This document shows, piece by piece, positions 8,750-17,864 of a DNA stretch of 64,000 nt; the stretch's first letter is position 1, and every line of letters begins with the position of its first letter. Made by a program: the position numbers and the translations under genes. The stretch is taken from positions 124,001-188,000 of the forward strand of contig JADLFE010000046.1 in assembly GCA_020845755.1 (NCBI GenBank), in the 5' to 3' direction. Under the pieces are notes generated by a model, which saw nothing but the letters and a program-made list of their open reading frames with translations, made no database searches and was not told the origin of the DNA. This stretch comes from Phycisphaerales bacterium. Its GTDB lineage: Bacteria > Planctomycetota > Phycisphaerae > Phycisphaerales > UBA1924.

Positions 8750-9990
8750 CGTCGGATCCGCGAGAGAATCAACAGAACACGAGGGAGAACGACGGCGACG
8801 AGGTCGTACTTTCCGACGCGGCAATGTCGCTCATCAACGCGGGGGGCAAGGTCGACGCCGGTGCGTTGCGCGCCGCGATGGACGCCGTCGGAGATGATTC
8901 TGACGATGCCGAACTTCGACGCGTCACCTTTCACATCAAGAGCGACCTGAATAAGCGCCTCGATCGCTACCTCACCGATCGCATCGGCTTCATGAGCCGA
9001 ACGCAGTTGCAGAAGGTGGTCCGTGAGGGCGGCGTGCTGGTGAACGATCGCCTGCCCAAGGCGTCGACGCTGGTGAAGCGCGGCGACGTCATCGAGGTTG
9101 TGGTGCCGCCGCCGCCATCCTCGACGATCCAGCCCGAGGACATCCCGCTCAACGTGCTGTATGAGGATGAGCACCTGATCGTGCTCAACAAGCAGCCCGA
9201 CATCATCGTGCACCCGGCCCGGAGCCACCTCAAGGGCACGATGCTCAGCGCCCTGGCGTTTCACTTCCGCCATCGATCGCACTCGGGAGGCGCTCTCTCT
9301 GGTGTGGGCAAGGATTTCGCTCGCCCGGGCGTGGTGCATCGCCTCGACCGGCACACCAGCGGCTGCATCGTCTTCGCCAAACAGGACGAGGCGCACTGGA
9401 AACTCGGGCATCAATTCGAGCACCGCACCGTCGACAAGCGATACCTCGCCGTGGTTCACGGACGGATCGAGCCCGAGACCGATGTCATCGAACTCCCGAT
9501 CGGCTCGCACCCGTCAAAGGAGAAAGGGTATCGAGAGAAGTACGTCGTGAGGCACGACGAACTGGGCAAGCACGCGGTGACCATCTACCGCGTACGCGAG
9601 TGGTACCGTTTGCCGCCGGCGCCGGGGCTCGATCCCAAACGCGATCTTGATTACACGCTGGTTGAACTGGAACTCAAGACGGGGCGCACACACCAGATCC
9701 GCGTGCATTTGTCCTATCTGGGGTTCCCGATCGTCGGCGACGACATGTACGGCGGGCGCCCTTACAGCGATGCGTCGGGAACGACGCTCATTGCACGCCA
9801 GGCCCTGCACGCGTGCATCCTCGGGTTTACGCATCCAATCACGGAGCAGCGGATTGTGATGACCGCGCCTGTGCGGGGCGATATGGCTGCCCTTGTCGTC
9901 GATCTACGCAAGCGGGCCGTGGTGACTTCGCCCGGGCTCATACCTGGTGCAACAGTCGAACTGGCGAAGGCCATGCCTAACAGCCGCTGA
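8746..9990 (+). CDS. RluA-family rRNA/tRNA pseudouridine synthase (RluD-like)
   Basis: Isomerises uridine to pseudouridine in structured RNA. The 414-residue protein has an N-terminal extension of about 65 residues, an S4 RNA-binding domain (about 68-130; DKYL-like region reading DRYLTDRIGF), and the catalytic domain with HRLDRHTSG, in which Asp201 is the catalytic aspartate. KTGRTHQIRVHL near residue 310 is the second family signature. It overlaps the preceding gene by 4 nt. RluD is the closest match by architecture, but the exact target site cannot be read from sequence. Confidence 0.92.
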   Translation: MTSDPRENQQNTRENDGDEVVLSDAAMSLINAGGKVDAGALRAAMDAVGDDSDDAELRRVTFHIKSDLNKRLDRYLTDRIGFMSRTQLQKVVREGGVLVNDRLPKASTLVKRGDVIEVVVPPPPSSTIQPEDIPLNVLYEDEHLIVLNKQPDIIVHPARSHLKGTMLSALAFHFRHRSHSGGALSGVGKDFARPGVVHRLDRHTSGCIVFAKQDEAHWKLGHQFEHRTVDKRYLAVVHGRIEPETDVIELPIGSHPSKEKGYREKYVVRHDELGKHAVTIYRVREWYRLPPAPGLDPKRDLDYTLVELELKTGRTHQIRVHLSYLGFPIVGDDMYGGRPYSDASGTTLIARQALHACILGFTHPITEQRIVMTAPVRGDMAALVVDLRKRAVVTSPGLIPGATVELAKAMPNSR

Positions 9991-10061
9991 CCGGCGTGTT
10001 CAACAGACATCAAAAAGATGTGAAACGAGGCAGGTCGGGCTTCAATCTAGTGAAATTCCAC

Positions 10062-10090
10062 TTGACTTTGGGTGGCTGGTGACTTCAAAT
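10062..10090 (+). promoter_or_regulatory. candidate sigma-70-type promoter for the PEP-CTERM gene
   Basis: TTGACT (10062-10067), a 17-nt spacer and TCAAAT (10085-10090) give a good -35 and a 4/6 match at -10. The resulting leader would be about 220 nt. The neighbourhood is AT-richer than the rest of the window. Confidence 0.45.
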
Positions 10091-10316
10091 GAATATCAGT
10101 GGACTCCCTCATTCCGCGAGGGGGTCACCAGTTCGGTGTGAGAGCCGTGCTGGTGTGGGGGAGAGACGAGGCCCCACAAATTTGGCAGGATTGCCCGTTG
10201 GTGCGCGGTGTTTGCCGTTCACTGACGCGCGGATTGTTCCGTTTCGACCAAGGAATTGGCGTCGAAGCGGTGAGTGGGTGTGTTTTGTTGTACGAGACGC
10301 TTTTAGGAGAGATCAG
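10091..10316 (+). other. long 5' leader of the PEP-CTERM gene with a hairpin
   Basis: No gene is seen. A 7-bp stem (TGTGGGG 10154-10160 with CCCCACA 10172-10178, 11-nt loop) lies about 140 nt before the start codon. AGGAGA (10305-10310) is the Shine-Dalgarno sequence. I cannot match the leader to a riboswitch class. Confidence 0.35.
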
Positions 10317-11243
10317 ATGAAGAAGATTGCCTTTGTTCTTGCGATGGCAGGTCTTGCGGCCGCATCGAACGCCCAGACGTTCACGCGGATTTACAACAAT
10401 GCGTTCAGCGGCGCCAATTATGTCGTCGCCGGCACGTCGAGCCGCAGCAATCCGACCGGCCAGGTTGACAACTTCGGCCTGACGCTCCCGGCCTTCAGCG
10501 GCGCCGCCAAGCGCGCCATCATCAGTTGGAACTGGCAGAGCAACATCGGCGACTCGTCCCCCGAGAACTCGATCACCGTGAACGGCACGCCCATCCGCGG
10601 CATCCTCGCCGGCATCACCAGCCCTGACCTCTGCTGGGGCCATCCCTACCTCACCAGTTACTACGCCGACGTGACCGACCTGGTCAATAACTTCGGCGGT
10701 GGCGGCACCTACACGATCGGCGGCGCTGTCGACAACGCCTTCGGCTCGATGGGCGAGGGCGTCACCCTCGCCGCCGTCTACGACGACGGTTCGAATGAGA
10801 ACCGCGAAGTCAGCCTCTTCGCCGGTAACGTGAACACCCAGTCCTCGATCGGCGGCTTCGCCACCCTCCCCTTCGCTAATCCCTACCTCGGCGGCACCGC
10901 CAAGTTCTTCACCAACGCCCTCGACGGCCAGTTCGCCGGCGATCAGTTCTACATCAACGGCAACAACGTCGGCGGCATCCTCCCCGGCACCTACTCGGGT
11001 TCTGACGCATGGGTCGGCCAGAGCGGCCCCAGCAGCATCGGCAACAACTTCTTCGACGTTGCCGAGGGCGACGTGTCGGCCTGGATGACCACCGGCGACA
11101 TGGACATGGTCATGGGCACCGCCTTGATCGGCGACTGCATCGGCCACACCCTGGCCGGTATCGTCGTCAACGCCGTTCCCGCCCCGGGTTCGGTGGCTCT
11201 CCTCGGCTTGGCTGGCCTTGTCGCCGGCCGTCGCCGTCGCTAA
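10317..11243 (+). CDS. secreted protein with PEP-CTERM-like C-terminal anchor
   Basis: A 308-residue exported protein. It has a signal peptide (MKKIAFVLAMAGLAAASNAQ) and a Gly/Asn/Thr-rich body with many small polar residues that looks like a beta-rich extracellular domain. Its C-terminus is VPAPGSVALLGLAGLVAGRRRR, the planctomycete form of the PEP-CTERM sorting signal: a VPxPG motif, a hydrophobic helix and an arginine cluster. Such proteins are thought to be processed by an exosortase and displayed on the surface. AGGAG six to seven nt upstream fixes the ATG at 10317. The gene is monocistronic, between its own promoter region and a strong terminator. The long leader suggests high or regulated expression. 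Confidence 0.88.
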   Translation: MKKIAFVLAMAGLAAASNAQTFTRIYNNAFSGANYVVAGTSSRSNPTGQVDNFGLTLPAFSGAAKRAIISWNWQSNIGDSSPENSITVNGTPIRGILAGITSPDLCWGHPYLTSYYADVTDLVNNFGGGGTYTIGGAVDNAFGSMGEGVTLAAVYDDGSNENREVSLFAGNVNTQSSIGGFATLPFANPYLGGTAKFFTNALDGQFAGDQFYINGNNVGGILPGTYSGSDAWVGQSGPSSIGNNFFDVAEGDVSAWMTTGDMDMVMGTALIGDCIGHTLAGIVVNAVPAPGSVALLGLAGLVAGRRRR

Positions 11244-11304
11244 ACTCTTCCTTGAGAGAAACGAGACGGGGCCCTGTGGTGTGGGACTCGTAGCGTGACT
11301 TCTG

Positions 11305-11340
11305 AACGCCGGGCGGAGCAATCCGCCCGGTGTTGTTTTT
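11305..11340 (+). terminator. Rho-independent terminator after the PEP-CTERM gene
   Basis: A stem of CCGGGCGGA/TCCGCCCGG (11309-11317 with 11322-11330, GCAA loop) is extended outward by about four further pairs including one G-T, and is followed by TGTTGTTTTT. It lies 62 nt after the stop codon. Confidence 0.9.
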
Positions 11341-11506
11341 GGTGAGCAGAATTCCGTCGCGATTTCACGCACAATCGTGCGCGCTCAATCCGCTTTCACA
11401 CGCGAGTGGTGATATCCACGGGCACCGACCCGCGGCTACGGAGAGCGGCTCCTCCTGAGGCACGGCACTCCGGAGGGGACCACCAGGCCACCCAAAGGCT
11501 CGCGGC

Positions 11507-12925
11507 TCACCCGATCTTCGTCTTCCCGCCCATGTACGCCCGCAACGGCTCGGGGATCGTCACGCTCCCGTCCGCGTTCTGGTGATTCTCCAAGAGCGGA
11601 ATCAGGAAACGCGGCGAGGCGAGCACGGTGTTGTTCAGCGAATGGCAGAAGACCGTCTCGCCCTTGCCCACCGCGCCGCCGGCGCGATATCGCATGTTCA
11701 GGCGGCGGCACTGGTAGTCGTACAGCCGGCTGGCGGAGTGGGTCTCGCCGTACGCGCCGGAAGGAACACCGTCCTTCCCGACCTCGCCTCGCCCGGGCAT
11801 CCAAGACTCGATGTCGACCATGTCCGCGTTCTTGGGGCCAAGGTCGCCCGTGCAGCACTGCAGGAGGCGGTGGGGGATCGAGAGCGAGCGGAGAAGTTCC
11901 TGTACGTAGCCCATCATCTTCTTGTGCCACGCGCGGCTTTCCGCCTCGTCGGCCTTGCAGATCACCACCTGCTCGACCTTGTCGAACTGGTGGATGCGGT
12001 ACAGGCCCGCGGTGTCCTTGCCCGCGGCGCCGGCCTCACGCCGGAAGCACGTCGATACGGTCACGTAGCGCAGCGGGAGAACCGATTCATCGAGAATCTC
12101 GCCCATGTGCACGCCCATGAGCCCGACCTCGCCCGTGCCGGTCAGATACAGGTCATAGCCCTCGGGGTCGCCGGCACGGTGTGTTTCGTCGATCAGATAC
12201 GCCTGCTCGCGTCCCGCGGGGAAGAACCCCGTACCGACCATCGCCTCTTCCTTCACGAGCACCGGAACACTCGTCGGGGAGAAGCCCTGCTTGTACACCA
12301 TGAAGTCGACCGCATAGCGCAGCACCGCCAGGTGAAGCGCCATGCCGTCGCCGGTGAGGATGTACGAGCGTGAGCCCGCGAGCTTCACGCCGCGCTCAAA
12401 GTCGGCGAGTTTGAGATCGCGGACGATTTCAAGATGGGTCTTGGGCTTGAAGCCCCGCTGCGATTCGAACGACTTGGACGTGTCGAATCCATCGGGGTTC
12501 CAACGCGAGATCTCGACATTGTCATCGGCCGACGTGCCGACCGGGACATCCGCGTCGGGCGGGAGCGGCACCGAGAGCAGGAGTTGCTGGAGTTCAGGAT
12601 CAATCGTCGCGATCCGCTTGCTGATTTCCTGCTCGGCGCTCTTGAGCGCCAGAGGTTTGGCCGAGAGTTCGTCGAGCTGCTTCTGCACCGCCTCGGCCTC
12701 GACGCCCTTCAAACCCTTCAGTTGGCCCTTCAGTTTGCCGATCTGCGGCCCGGATTCCTTGGCGAACCGCCCCTGCTCGGCGCGCAGTTTGTCGCCCTCG
12801 CCCTGGAGTTGGCGACGTTCCGCGTCGAGCTTCAGGATGCGATCGATGTCAACGTGGATGTTCTTGGCCTTGGCGCCAAGGGCAAAGCGGGCAGGGTTTT
12901 CACGAAGGAGTTTGATGTCGATCAT
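11507..12925 (-). CDS. serS: seryl-tRNA synthetase
   Basis: Charges tRNA-Ser with serine. The 472-residue protein has an N-terminal coiled-coil arm (about residues 1-110) that holds the tRNA, and a class II catalytic core. Motif 2 reads FRREAGAAGKDTAGLYR, and motif 3 keeps its arginine in LASPRFL. Two core loops deviate from the usual family: the TAE serine-loop reads TGE, and the NGSGLAVGR region reads NNTVLASPR. It is somewhat longer than typical (about 425). I chose ATG 12925 because homology begins at MIDIKLLREN; there is no Shine-Dalgarno sequence, but TACACT ends 8 nt upstream, so the mRNA may be leaderless. Confidence 0.93.
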   Translation of the reverse strand: MIDIKLLRENPARFALGAKAKNIHVDIDRILKLDAERRQLQGEGDKLRAEQGRFAKESGPQIGKLKGQLKGLKGVEAEAVQKQLDELSAKPLALKSAEQEISKRIATIDPELQQLLLSVPLPPDADVPVGTSADDNVEISRWNPDGFDTSKSFESQRGFKPKTHLEIVRDLKLADFERGVKLAGSRSYILTGDGMALHLAVLRYAVDFMVYKQGFSPTSVPVLVKEEAMVGTGFFPAGREQAYLIDETHRAGDPEGYDLYLTGTGEVGLMGVHMGEILDESVLPLRYVTVSTCFRREAGAAGKDTAGLYRIHQFDKVEQVVICKADEAESRAWHKKMMGYVQELLRSLSIPHRLLQCCTGDLGPKNADMVDIESWMPGRGEVGKDGVPSGAYGETHSASRLYDYQCRRLNMRYRAGGAVGKGETVFCHSLNNTVLASPRFLIPLLENHQNADGSVTIPEPLRAYMGGKTKIG

Positions 12926-12933
12926 GGGCCCAG

Positions 12934-12939
12934 AGTGTA
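12934..12939 (-). promoter_or_regulatory. candidate -10 (TACACT) for leaderless serS
   Basis: TACACT on the minus strand ends 8 nt before the serS ATG at 12925; no Shine-Dalgarno sequence is present. Confidence 0.5.
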
Positions 12940-13014
12940 GGGCCCACCCCGCCCATTTCGGATAAACTTCGTCCATGCCGGACCAGCGTGCCGGCCAAAG
13001 GAATACCCGCGGCG

Positions 13015-14658
13015 ATGTCTAGCCTCCAACTCAAGCCCATCCGCGGTGAAGCCGAGCAGGTCACACTCGGCTCTGAGTCGATCACCATCGGGCGTCACCC
13101 CGACAACACCATCTGCATCCGCGATGAACGCGCCAGCCGCTTTCACTGCGTGATCGAGCGCGATCCAGCGGGGGGCTACTACGTCGTCCGCGATCTTGGA
13201 TCCCGCAACGGCACCAAGGTCAACGAGATCAAGATCACCAGCGCTCCTCTCTCCCCTGGCGACGTGCTCCGCGTGGGGGGGCACGAGTTCCTGCTCGAAC
13301 CATCGGGCGCCACCAGATCCTCCTTCTCCGAATCCGTCTCGGACGATGCCGCCCCGGACCACGAGGATTCCTCCCCCTCGGCCAGCACCGCCTGGGTCGC
13401 CGAGATCCTCGGCATGATCGACGCCTTGCCGCCCAAGCAGGCTCCAGAGTCCATCCAGGTCATCGATGCAGGAGGACAGCACTCCCAGGCGCTCGCGGGT
13501 AACAGCGACGGCCCGAACGCCGTACGACTCCTCCTGCAACTCGCCTCAAAGGCACGCGCCACGGATATTCACGTCGAACCCAAGGGCGAACGACACCACG
13601 TCAGACTCCGCGTCGACGGACAGATGGTCGCCATCATCGACCTGCCCGTCCGCGTCGGCGAACTGATCTACGGCCTCATCAAAACCGCCTGCCACATCAA
13701 GATCCAGGCACGCGATTCCGTACAGGAAGGGCACTTCTCCGCCATCCTCGCCAATCGTCGCGTTGACTTCCGCATCAGTTTTACCCCCAGCGTCTACGGT
13801 CAGAAACTCGTCGTCCGAATCCTCGATACCCGCGCCGTGCCTCAGAGCATGAGTGATCTCGGACTCGTCGGCTACATGATGGACCGTATCAAACGCGTCT
13901 GCTCGCAGGACCACGGGCTCCTGCTCGTGTGCGGCCCGACGGGAAGCGGCAAAACCACGACGCTCTACAACGCCGTACGAGAGATCGATCGCCTCGGGCG
14001 GAACGTCGTTACGATCGAAGACCCCGTCGAGTACCAACTCGAAGGCGTCACCCAGATCCCCGTCGACGACCACAAGGGAAACTCCTTCGGCGGGCTTTTG
14101 CGCAGCGTCCTGCGTCAGGACCCCGACGTGATCCTGGTCGGTGAGATCCGCGACGAGGAGACGGCGCGCACGGCGATGCAGGCCGCCATGACCGGGCACC
14201 TGGTCTTCTCAACGGTCCACGCCAAGGACACGATCGCCGCCGTGTTCCGACTGCTCGACCTGAAGGTCGAGCCGTACCTGGTGGCGAACTCGCTCGACCT
14301 CGTGCTGGCGCAGCGGCTCGTGCGTCACCTGTGCGACCATTGCAAGCAGCCGATCCGCGTCACCCCCGGACAGGCGACACGCCTGGGCAAGCACCTGCAG
14401 GGCAAGACCTCCATCTACAGCGCGACCGGATGCACCCGATGCCTCAAGACGGGCTTCCGCGGGCGACGTGCAATCTTTGAATTGCTCGACTTCACCGATG
14501 AACTCCGCGATGTCATCCTCACCGAGCCGACCATCGCCGCGATGAAGAAAGTCATCGAGGGCGGCCTGTTCACCACCCTCGCCCAGTTCGGCTGGCGACT
14601 CGTCTCTGAGGGAATCACGACCCTCGACGAGGTCGATCAGGTCGCGGGCCAGGGTTAG
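13015..14658 (+). CDS. FHA domain fused to type II secretion / type IV pilus ATPase (GspE/PilB family)
   Basis: A 547-residue cytoplasmic protein. Residues 1-95 form a forkhead-associated phosphothreonine-binding domain: GRHPDN, then S-R-F-H, then DLGSRNGTKVN. After a linker comes a GspE/PilB-type hexameric ATPase with Walker A GPTGSGKT (about 308-315), the Asp box, Walker B ILVGEIRDEETA, the His box (STVHAKD) and a four-cysteine zinc site (CDHC and CTRC). Such ATPases drive pilus or pseudopilus assembly. The FHA domain replaces the usual N-terminal GspE_N domain, suggesting control by Ser/Thr kinases. A GTG at 12988 is an alternative start. It may work with the secretin at 601. Confidence 0.9.
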   Translation: MSSLQLKPIRGEAEQVTLGSESITIGRHPDNTICIRDERASRFHCVIERDPAGGYYVVRDLGSRNGTKVNEIKITSAPLSPGDVLRVGGHEFLLEPSGATRSSFSESVSDDAAPDHEDSSPSASTAWVAEILGMIDALPPKQAPESIQVIDAGGQHSQALAGNSDGPNAVRLLLQLASKARATDIHVEPKGERHHVRLRVDGQMVAIIDLPVRVGELIYGLIKTACHIKIQARDSVQEGHFSAILANRRVDFRISFTPSVYGQKLVVRILDTRAVPQSMSDLGLVGYMMDRIKRVCSQDHGLLLVCGPTGSGKTTTLYNAVREIDRLGRNVVTIEDPVEYQLEGVTQIPVDDHKGNSFGGLLRSVLRQDPDVILVGEIRDEETARTAMQAAMTGHLVFSTVHAKDTIAAVFRLLDLKVEPYLVANSLDLVLAQRLVRHLCDHCKQPIRVTPGQATRLGKHLQGKTSIYSATGCTRCLKTGFRGRRAIFELLDFTDELRDVILTEPTIAAMKKVIEGGLFTTLAQFGWRLVSEGITTLDEVDQVAGQG

Positions 14659-14709
14659 GCACACGCCGGCGTCCAAGTGCGGATTCGCACGCGAGAGGCA
14701 CCGATCGAA

Positions 14710-15489
14710 TCACCCAAGCAACAGCCGGCGATCCCGCACCGCAGGAAACTTCTCGCGCCAGTGACGTACCTCATCGATATCAATATCGACCGACAGCACG
14801 CCCTCCTGATCCCCGAGTTCACCGACTACGTCGCCACGCGGCCCGATCGCGATCGTCCCGCCAAGGTACGTCGCGTTCGGGTCGCTCCCCACGCGGTTAA
14901 TCGCCAGCACGTACGCCTGGTTCTCGATCGCCCTCGCCAACGCGAGTATCCGCCAGTGCGCGTGCCGCGTCGAGAGCCAGTTGGCATGAACCGTGAACAC
15001 CTGCGCACCACGCGAGAGCCCGATCCGGAACAACTCGGGGAAGCGAAGGTCGTAGCAGATCACCGGGCAGATCGAGACCGGCGGGTCCGCCGTCGTAAAC
15101 GTCACGACGCGCGACCCGCCCTCGAATGCCTCGTGCTCGTGCCCGGCCGTGAAGGGGTGGATCTTCTGATACTCGTCGATCAGCACGCCTTCGGGCGAAA
15201 CGATCGAGATCGTGTTCGATGCCTTCGCGGAATGGCTCGCACGAACGACCCGCGGCCCGAGCACGTACGACCTGAAGTCCTTGGCCAGCGAGGTCAGGAA
15301 CGACAGTGTTTCACCGTCCTTGTCGGCGGTTTCCTGCGTGTCCATCGAGAAGCCCTTGTCAAACATCTCGGGGAGCAGGATGAGGTCGCCACCCGCGACG
15401 TTGACAGGGCTGAGCAGAGCCCGAACCCGGTCAAAGTTCTTCTGACGATCGTGCCAACAAATGTCTGTCTGGAGCAGGTGCGAACGCAT
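14710..15489 (-). CDS. nitrilase-superfamily carbon-nitrogen hydrolase (omega-amidase-like)
   Basis: A 259-residue cytoplasmic hydrolase with the full Glu-Lys-Cys triad: Glu41 (LLPEMF), Lys109 (YQKIHPF) and Cys145 (VICYDLRFPELF). Family members closest to this pattern (YafV/NIT2) deaminate alpha-ketoglutaramate or alpha-ketosuccinamate in metabolite repair; the exact substrate is inferred. It is convergent with the FHA-ATPase gene and divergent from maf. No Shine-Dalgarno sequence; TACCGT ends 6 nt before the ATG. Confidence 0.88.
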   Translation of the reverse strand: MRSHLLQTDICWHDRQKNFDRVRALLSPVNVAGGDLILLPEMFDKGFSMDTQETADKDGETLSFLTSLAKDFRSYVLGPRVVRASHSAKASNTISIVSPEGVLIDEYQKIHPFTAGHEHEAFEGGSRVVTFTTADPPVSICPVICYDLRFPELFRIGLSRGAQVFTVHANWLSTRHAHWRILALARAIENQAYVLAINRVGSDPNATYLGGTIAIGPRGDVVGELGDQEGVLSVDIDIDEVRHWREKFPAVRDRRLLLG

Positions 15490-15495
15490 GGAACG

Positions 15496-15501
15496 ACGGT
15501 A
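15496..15501 (-). promoter_or_regulatory. candidate -10 (TACCGT) for a leaderless amidase gene
   Basis: TACCGT on the minus strand ends 6 nt before the ATG at 15489, with no Shine-Dalgarno sequence. Confidence 0.45.
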
Positions 15502-15645
15502 GGGGGCTTGCGGAGGGAACGGTCTCTATGGGCTATGACCCGTGAGTGGGCCGACTTTGCGCTCCGCAACACCTCGGCGTGCTTCCCGATGGACAAAGTT
15601 GGAAGCACCAGCGTATTCGGGGGTTGGGTTCCGGCTAAAAAGAGG

Positions 15646-15651
15646 TAGACT
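15646..15651 (+). promoter_or_regulatory. candidate -10 (TAGACT) for maf
   Basis: TAGACT lies directly before GTG 15652 and 6 nt before the second in-frame GTG at 15658, which would fit a leaderless start at 15658. GAGG just upstream could alternatively serve as a Shine-Dalgarno sequence for 15652. Confidence 0.35.
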
Positions 15652-16290
15652 GTGGTCGTGCGTGAGAACCAATTCCAGACCGGGAATGATGGCATCGGTG
15701 ATGTCTTTTTGGCCAGCAGGTCGCCCCGTCGGCGTCAACTCCTGCACGAGGCCGGCCTGTCGCACCGCTTCGGGCATCCCGGAATCGAAGATTCCGAGTT
15801 GGAACCCGGACGCGTGTCACCCGCGCAGTGGGTCGCGGCATTGGCCTACCTCAAGGCACGCGCAGGCATGGAATCGATCCAGAACAACGCCGACGTCGTG
15901 ATTGGCGCGGACACCGCGTGCGTGAAGGACGGCGAGTTGATCGGAACCCCAGCAGACGCCGCCGAGGCCGAGAAGATTGTGCGACGCCTCTCACGCGGGC
16001 GGCACGAGGTCGTCACGGGCGTCGCCATACTCGAGCCCCGAACCGGACGCCGCAATCTCTTCGTCGATCGCGCGAGCGTCAATGTCGGCGATCTGTCCGA
16101 CGATATGGTCCGCGACTATATCGCGAGCGGGCAATGGGCCGGCAAAGCGGGCGCATACAACCTCACAGAGCGTATCGCGGGCGGTTGGCCGATCGAATAC
16201 GTCGGGCGGGCCGACACCATCATGGGCCTGCCCGTCGCCCCGCTCAAACAACGCCTTGCACGCATCGCCGCCGCGGAGACCGCGGCATGA
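15652..16290 (+). CDS. maf: Maf-family nucleoside triphosphate pyrophosphatase
   Basis: House-cleaning enzyme that hydrolyses non-canonical or excess NTPs to NMP and pyrophosphate. The 212-residue protein has SRSPRRRQLL (residues 23-32), the catalytic GADT motif and the Maf signature GKAGAY followed by the nucleotide-binding region. An N-terminal tail of about 17 residues precedes the homologous part; the start is GTG 15652 or GTG 15658. The stop overlaps the next gene by ATGA, so it is the first gene of a run with a small membrane protein and lpxK. Confidence 0.9.
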   Translation: MVVRENQFQTGNDGIGDVFLASRSPRRRQLLHEAGLSHRFGHPGIEDSELEPGRVSPAQWVAALAYLKARAGMESIQNNADVVIGADTACVKDGELIGTPADAAEAEKIVRRLSRGRHEVVTGVAILEPRTGRRNLFVDRASVNVGDLSDDMVRDYIASGQWAGKAGAYNLTERIAGGWPIEYVGRADTIMGLPVAPLKQRLARIAAAETAA

Positions 16291-16721
16291 TGACGCTCGC
16301 CACCGGGCCCATCCTGAATGCGTGGATCGGCGTGCCGCTGGGCGTGGTCACGCTCCTGCTCGTGGCGGCCCACGTCGCGCTCCTCTCGCGGGTCGAGATG
16401 CCCGAAAGCCGCCGACGCATCCTGCGTGTGAACGGCTGGATCATGCTGGCGACCATCCCCGTCGCGGTGTACGCCTTCTGCATCGCCTCCCCGGACTCAC
16501 CCCGCGCGTTCGCCCTCTCGTGGATGGCGGTGCTGGGATTGGTGGCGATCGTGCTGATGCTCGCCTGCATGGATATTCTCAATACGCTCCGCCTGCACCG
16601 GGCCGAGCAGCGCGAGATCCGGCGCGGGTTCTATGAGAGCCTGTCGCGGCGTGCGGTCCGCGCCGGGGCGACGATCGACTCGCCCGCAGCCGGTGCTGGG
16701 GACCCGGGCGATCGCACCTGA
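16287..16721 (+). CDS. small integral membrane protein, unknown function
   Basis: A 144-residue protein with three predicted membrane segments: IGVPLGVVTLLLVAAHVALL (about 11-30), a second at 45-65 and a third at 75-97. They are followed by a basic cytoplasmic tail (LRLHRAEQREIRRGF). Its ATG overlaps the maf stop (ATGA), which supports expression and fixes the start. I recognise no family. The 3' end overlaps the possible start region of lpxK. Confidence 0.7.
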   Translation: MMTLATGPILNAWIGVPLGVVTLLLVAAHVALLSRVEMPESRRRILRVNGWIMLATIPVAVYAFCIASPDSPRAFALSWMAVLGLVAIVLMLACMDILNTLRLHRAEQREIRRGFYESLSRRAVRAGATIDSPAAGAGDPGDRT

Positions 16722-17814
16722 CACGTCGGCAGCCTCGATCAATCTCTCCCAAGACGCCCCGCCGCCTGGCGTGCTGGGGCGTGGCGTGCTCACGCCCTTC
16801 GGCTCACTCGCGTCGGCAATCTATGCCAGGATCATCGCCGCCCGAAACGCCAACTTCGACGCGGGGCGCGGTGTGGTTCACATGGACCGCCCCGTCATCA
16901 GCGTCGGAAACCTCTCCGTCGGCGGCACGGGCAAGACGCCGATGGTCGTGCATGTTCTTGGCGTCCTCCGCGACGCGGGTAACAAGCCCTGCGTCGCGAT
17001 GCGCGGCTATCGCGCGGGGCCTGATGGCTCAGACGAGGCGGCGCTGTATCGGCGCGCTCGCGCGGCCGTGCCGATCGTGGCACGCCCCGATCGCGTCGAG
17101 GGCTTGATCGATCTCTTCGCGACCAGCGAGGGTGAGGATGTCGACACGATCGTGCTCGACGATGGATTCCAGCACCGCAGGCTCGCCCGCCAACTCGACA
17201 TCGTCCTCCTCGACGCGACACGCTCGGTGTTCCTCGATCGACTGCTCCCCTCGGGCTGGCTGCGTGAGCCGGTTTCCTCGCTCGCGCGGGCCCATGCGGT
17301 GGTGGTGACACACGCCGAGCGAGTGGCGTCGCGTGTTGTGGATGAGATGCTCCGGCGCGTGCGGGATATGACTCCCAACGCCCTACTCGCCAGCGCCCGC
17401 CACGAGTGGCTGGACCTGCGCGTGCACTACGGGCACGACGTTCAGGTTCGCCCGATCGACTGGCTCCGATCCAAACGTGTCGTCGCCGCGTGCGCCATCG
17501 GAAATCCCGATGCCTTTCTCGCGCAGGCACGCGATGCCGCGGGGATCGATCTCGCCGCCAGGTTTGTGCTCCGCGATCACGACCCTTTCAATACAGCCAC
17601 GATCGCACGCATCGCCAAGGCCGCGTCGAACGCCGACGCGATCGTGGTGACCGAAAAGGACTGGAGCAAACTCTCAAAGGTCGCGACCGACACGTGGCCC
17701 TGCGCAGTCGCCGTCCCCCGCCTAGGCATGCAATTCGAACGCGGTGGGGGCGAACTGGCAGCCGCGATCATCAAGGCGGCCCGCCCGCTGACGCACGACC
17801 AACCGGCATATTGA
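16693..17814 (+). CDS. lpxK: tetraacyldisaccharide 4'-kinase (lipid A 4'-kinase)
   Basis: Phosphorylates the lipid A precursor at the 4' position at the inner face of the cytoplasmic membrane. It carries an N-terminal hydrophobic/amphipathic segment (LTPFGSLASAIYARIIAA), the family P-loop GNLSVGGTGKTP, the RGY motif and the DDGFQHRRL motif. The start is uncertain: the frame is open to an ATG at 16633, GTG 16693 is the compromise used here, and homology begins only near 16790. It overlaps the end of the preceding membrane-protein gene. With hldE next door, it shows the organism makes lipid A and probably heptose-containing lipopolysaccharide. Confidence 0.87.
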   Translation: MLGTRAIAPDTSAASINLSQDAPPPGVLGRGVLTPFGSLASAIYARIIAARNANFDAGRGVVHMDRPVISVGNLSVGGTGKTPMVVHVLGVLRDAGNKPCVAMRGYRAGPDGSDEAALYRRARAAVPIVARPDRVEGLIDLFATSEGEDVDTIVLDDGFQHRRLARQLDIVLLDATRSVFLDRLLPSGWLREPVSSLARAHAVVVTHAERVASRVVDEMLRRVRDMTPNALLASARHEWLDLRVHYGHDVQVRPIDWLRSKRVVAACAIGNPDAFLAQARDAAGIDLAARFVLRDHDPFNTATIARIAKAASNADAIVVTEKDWSKLSKVATDTWPCAVAVPRLGMQFERGGGELAAAIIKAARPLTHDQPAY

Positions 17815-17864
17815 GCACGCGGCACGCCCGCCACACCCGCCGGACGTGGCGATTCTCGCCACGC

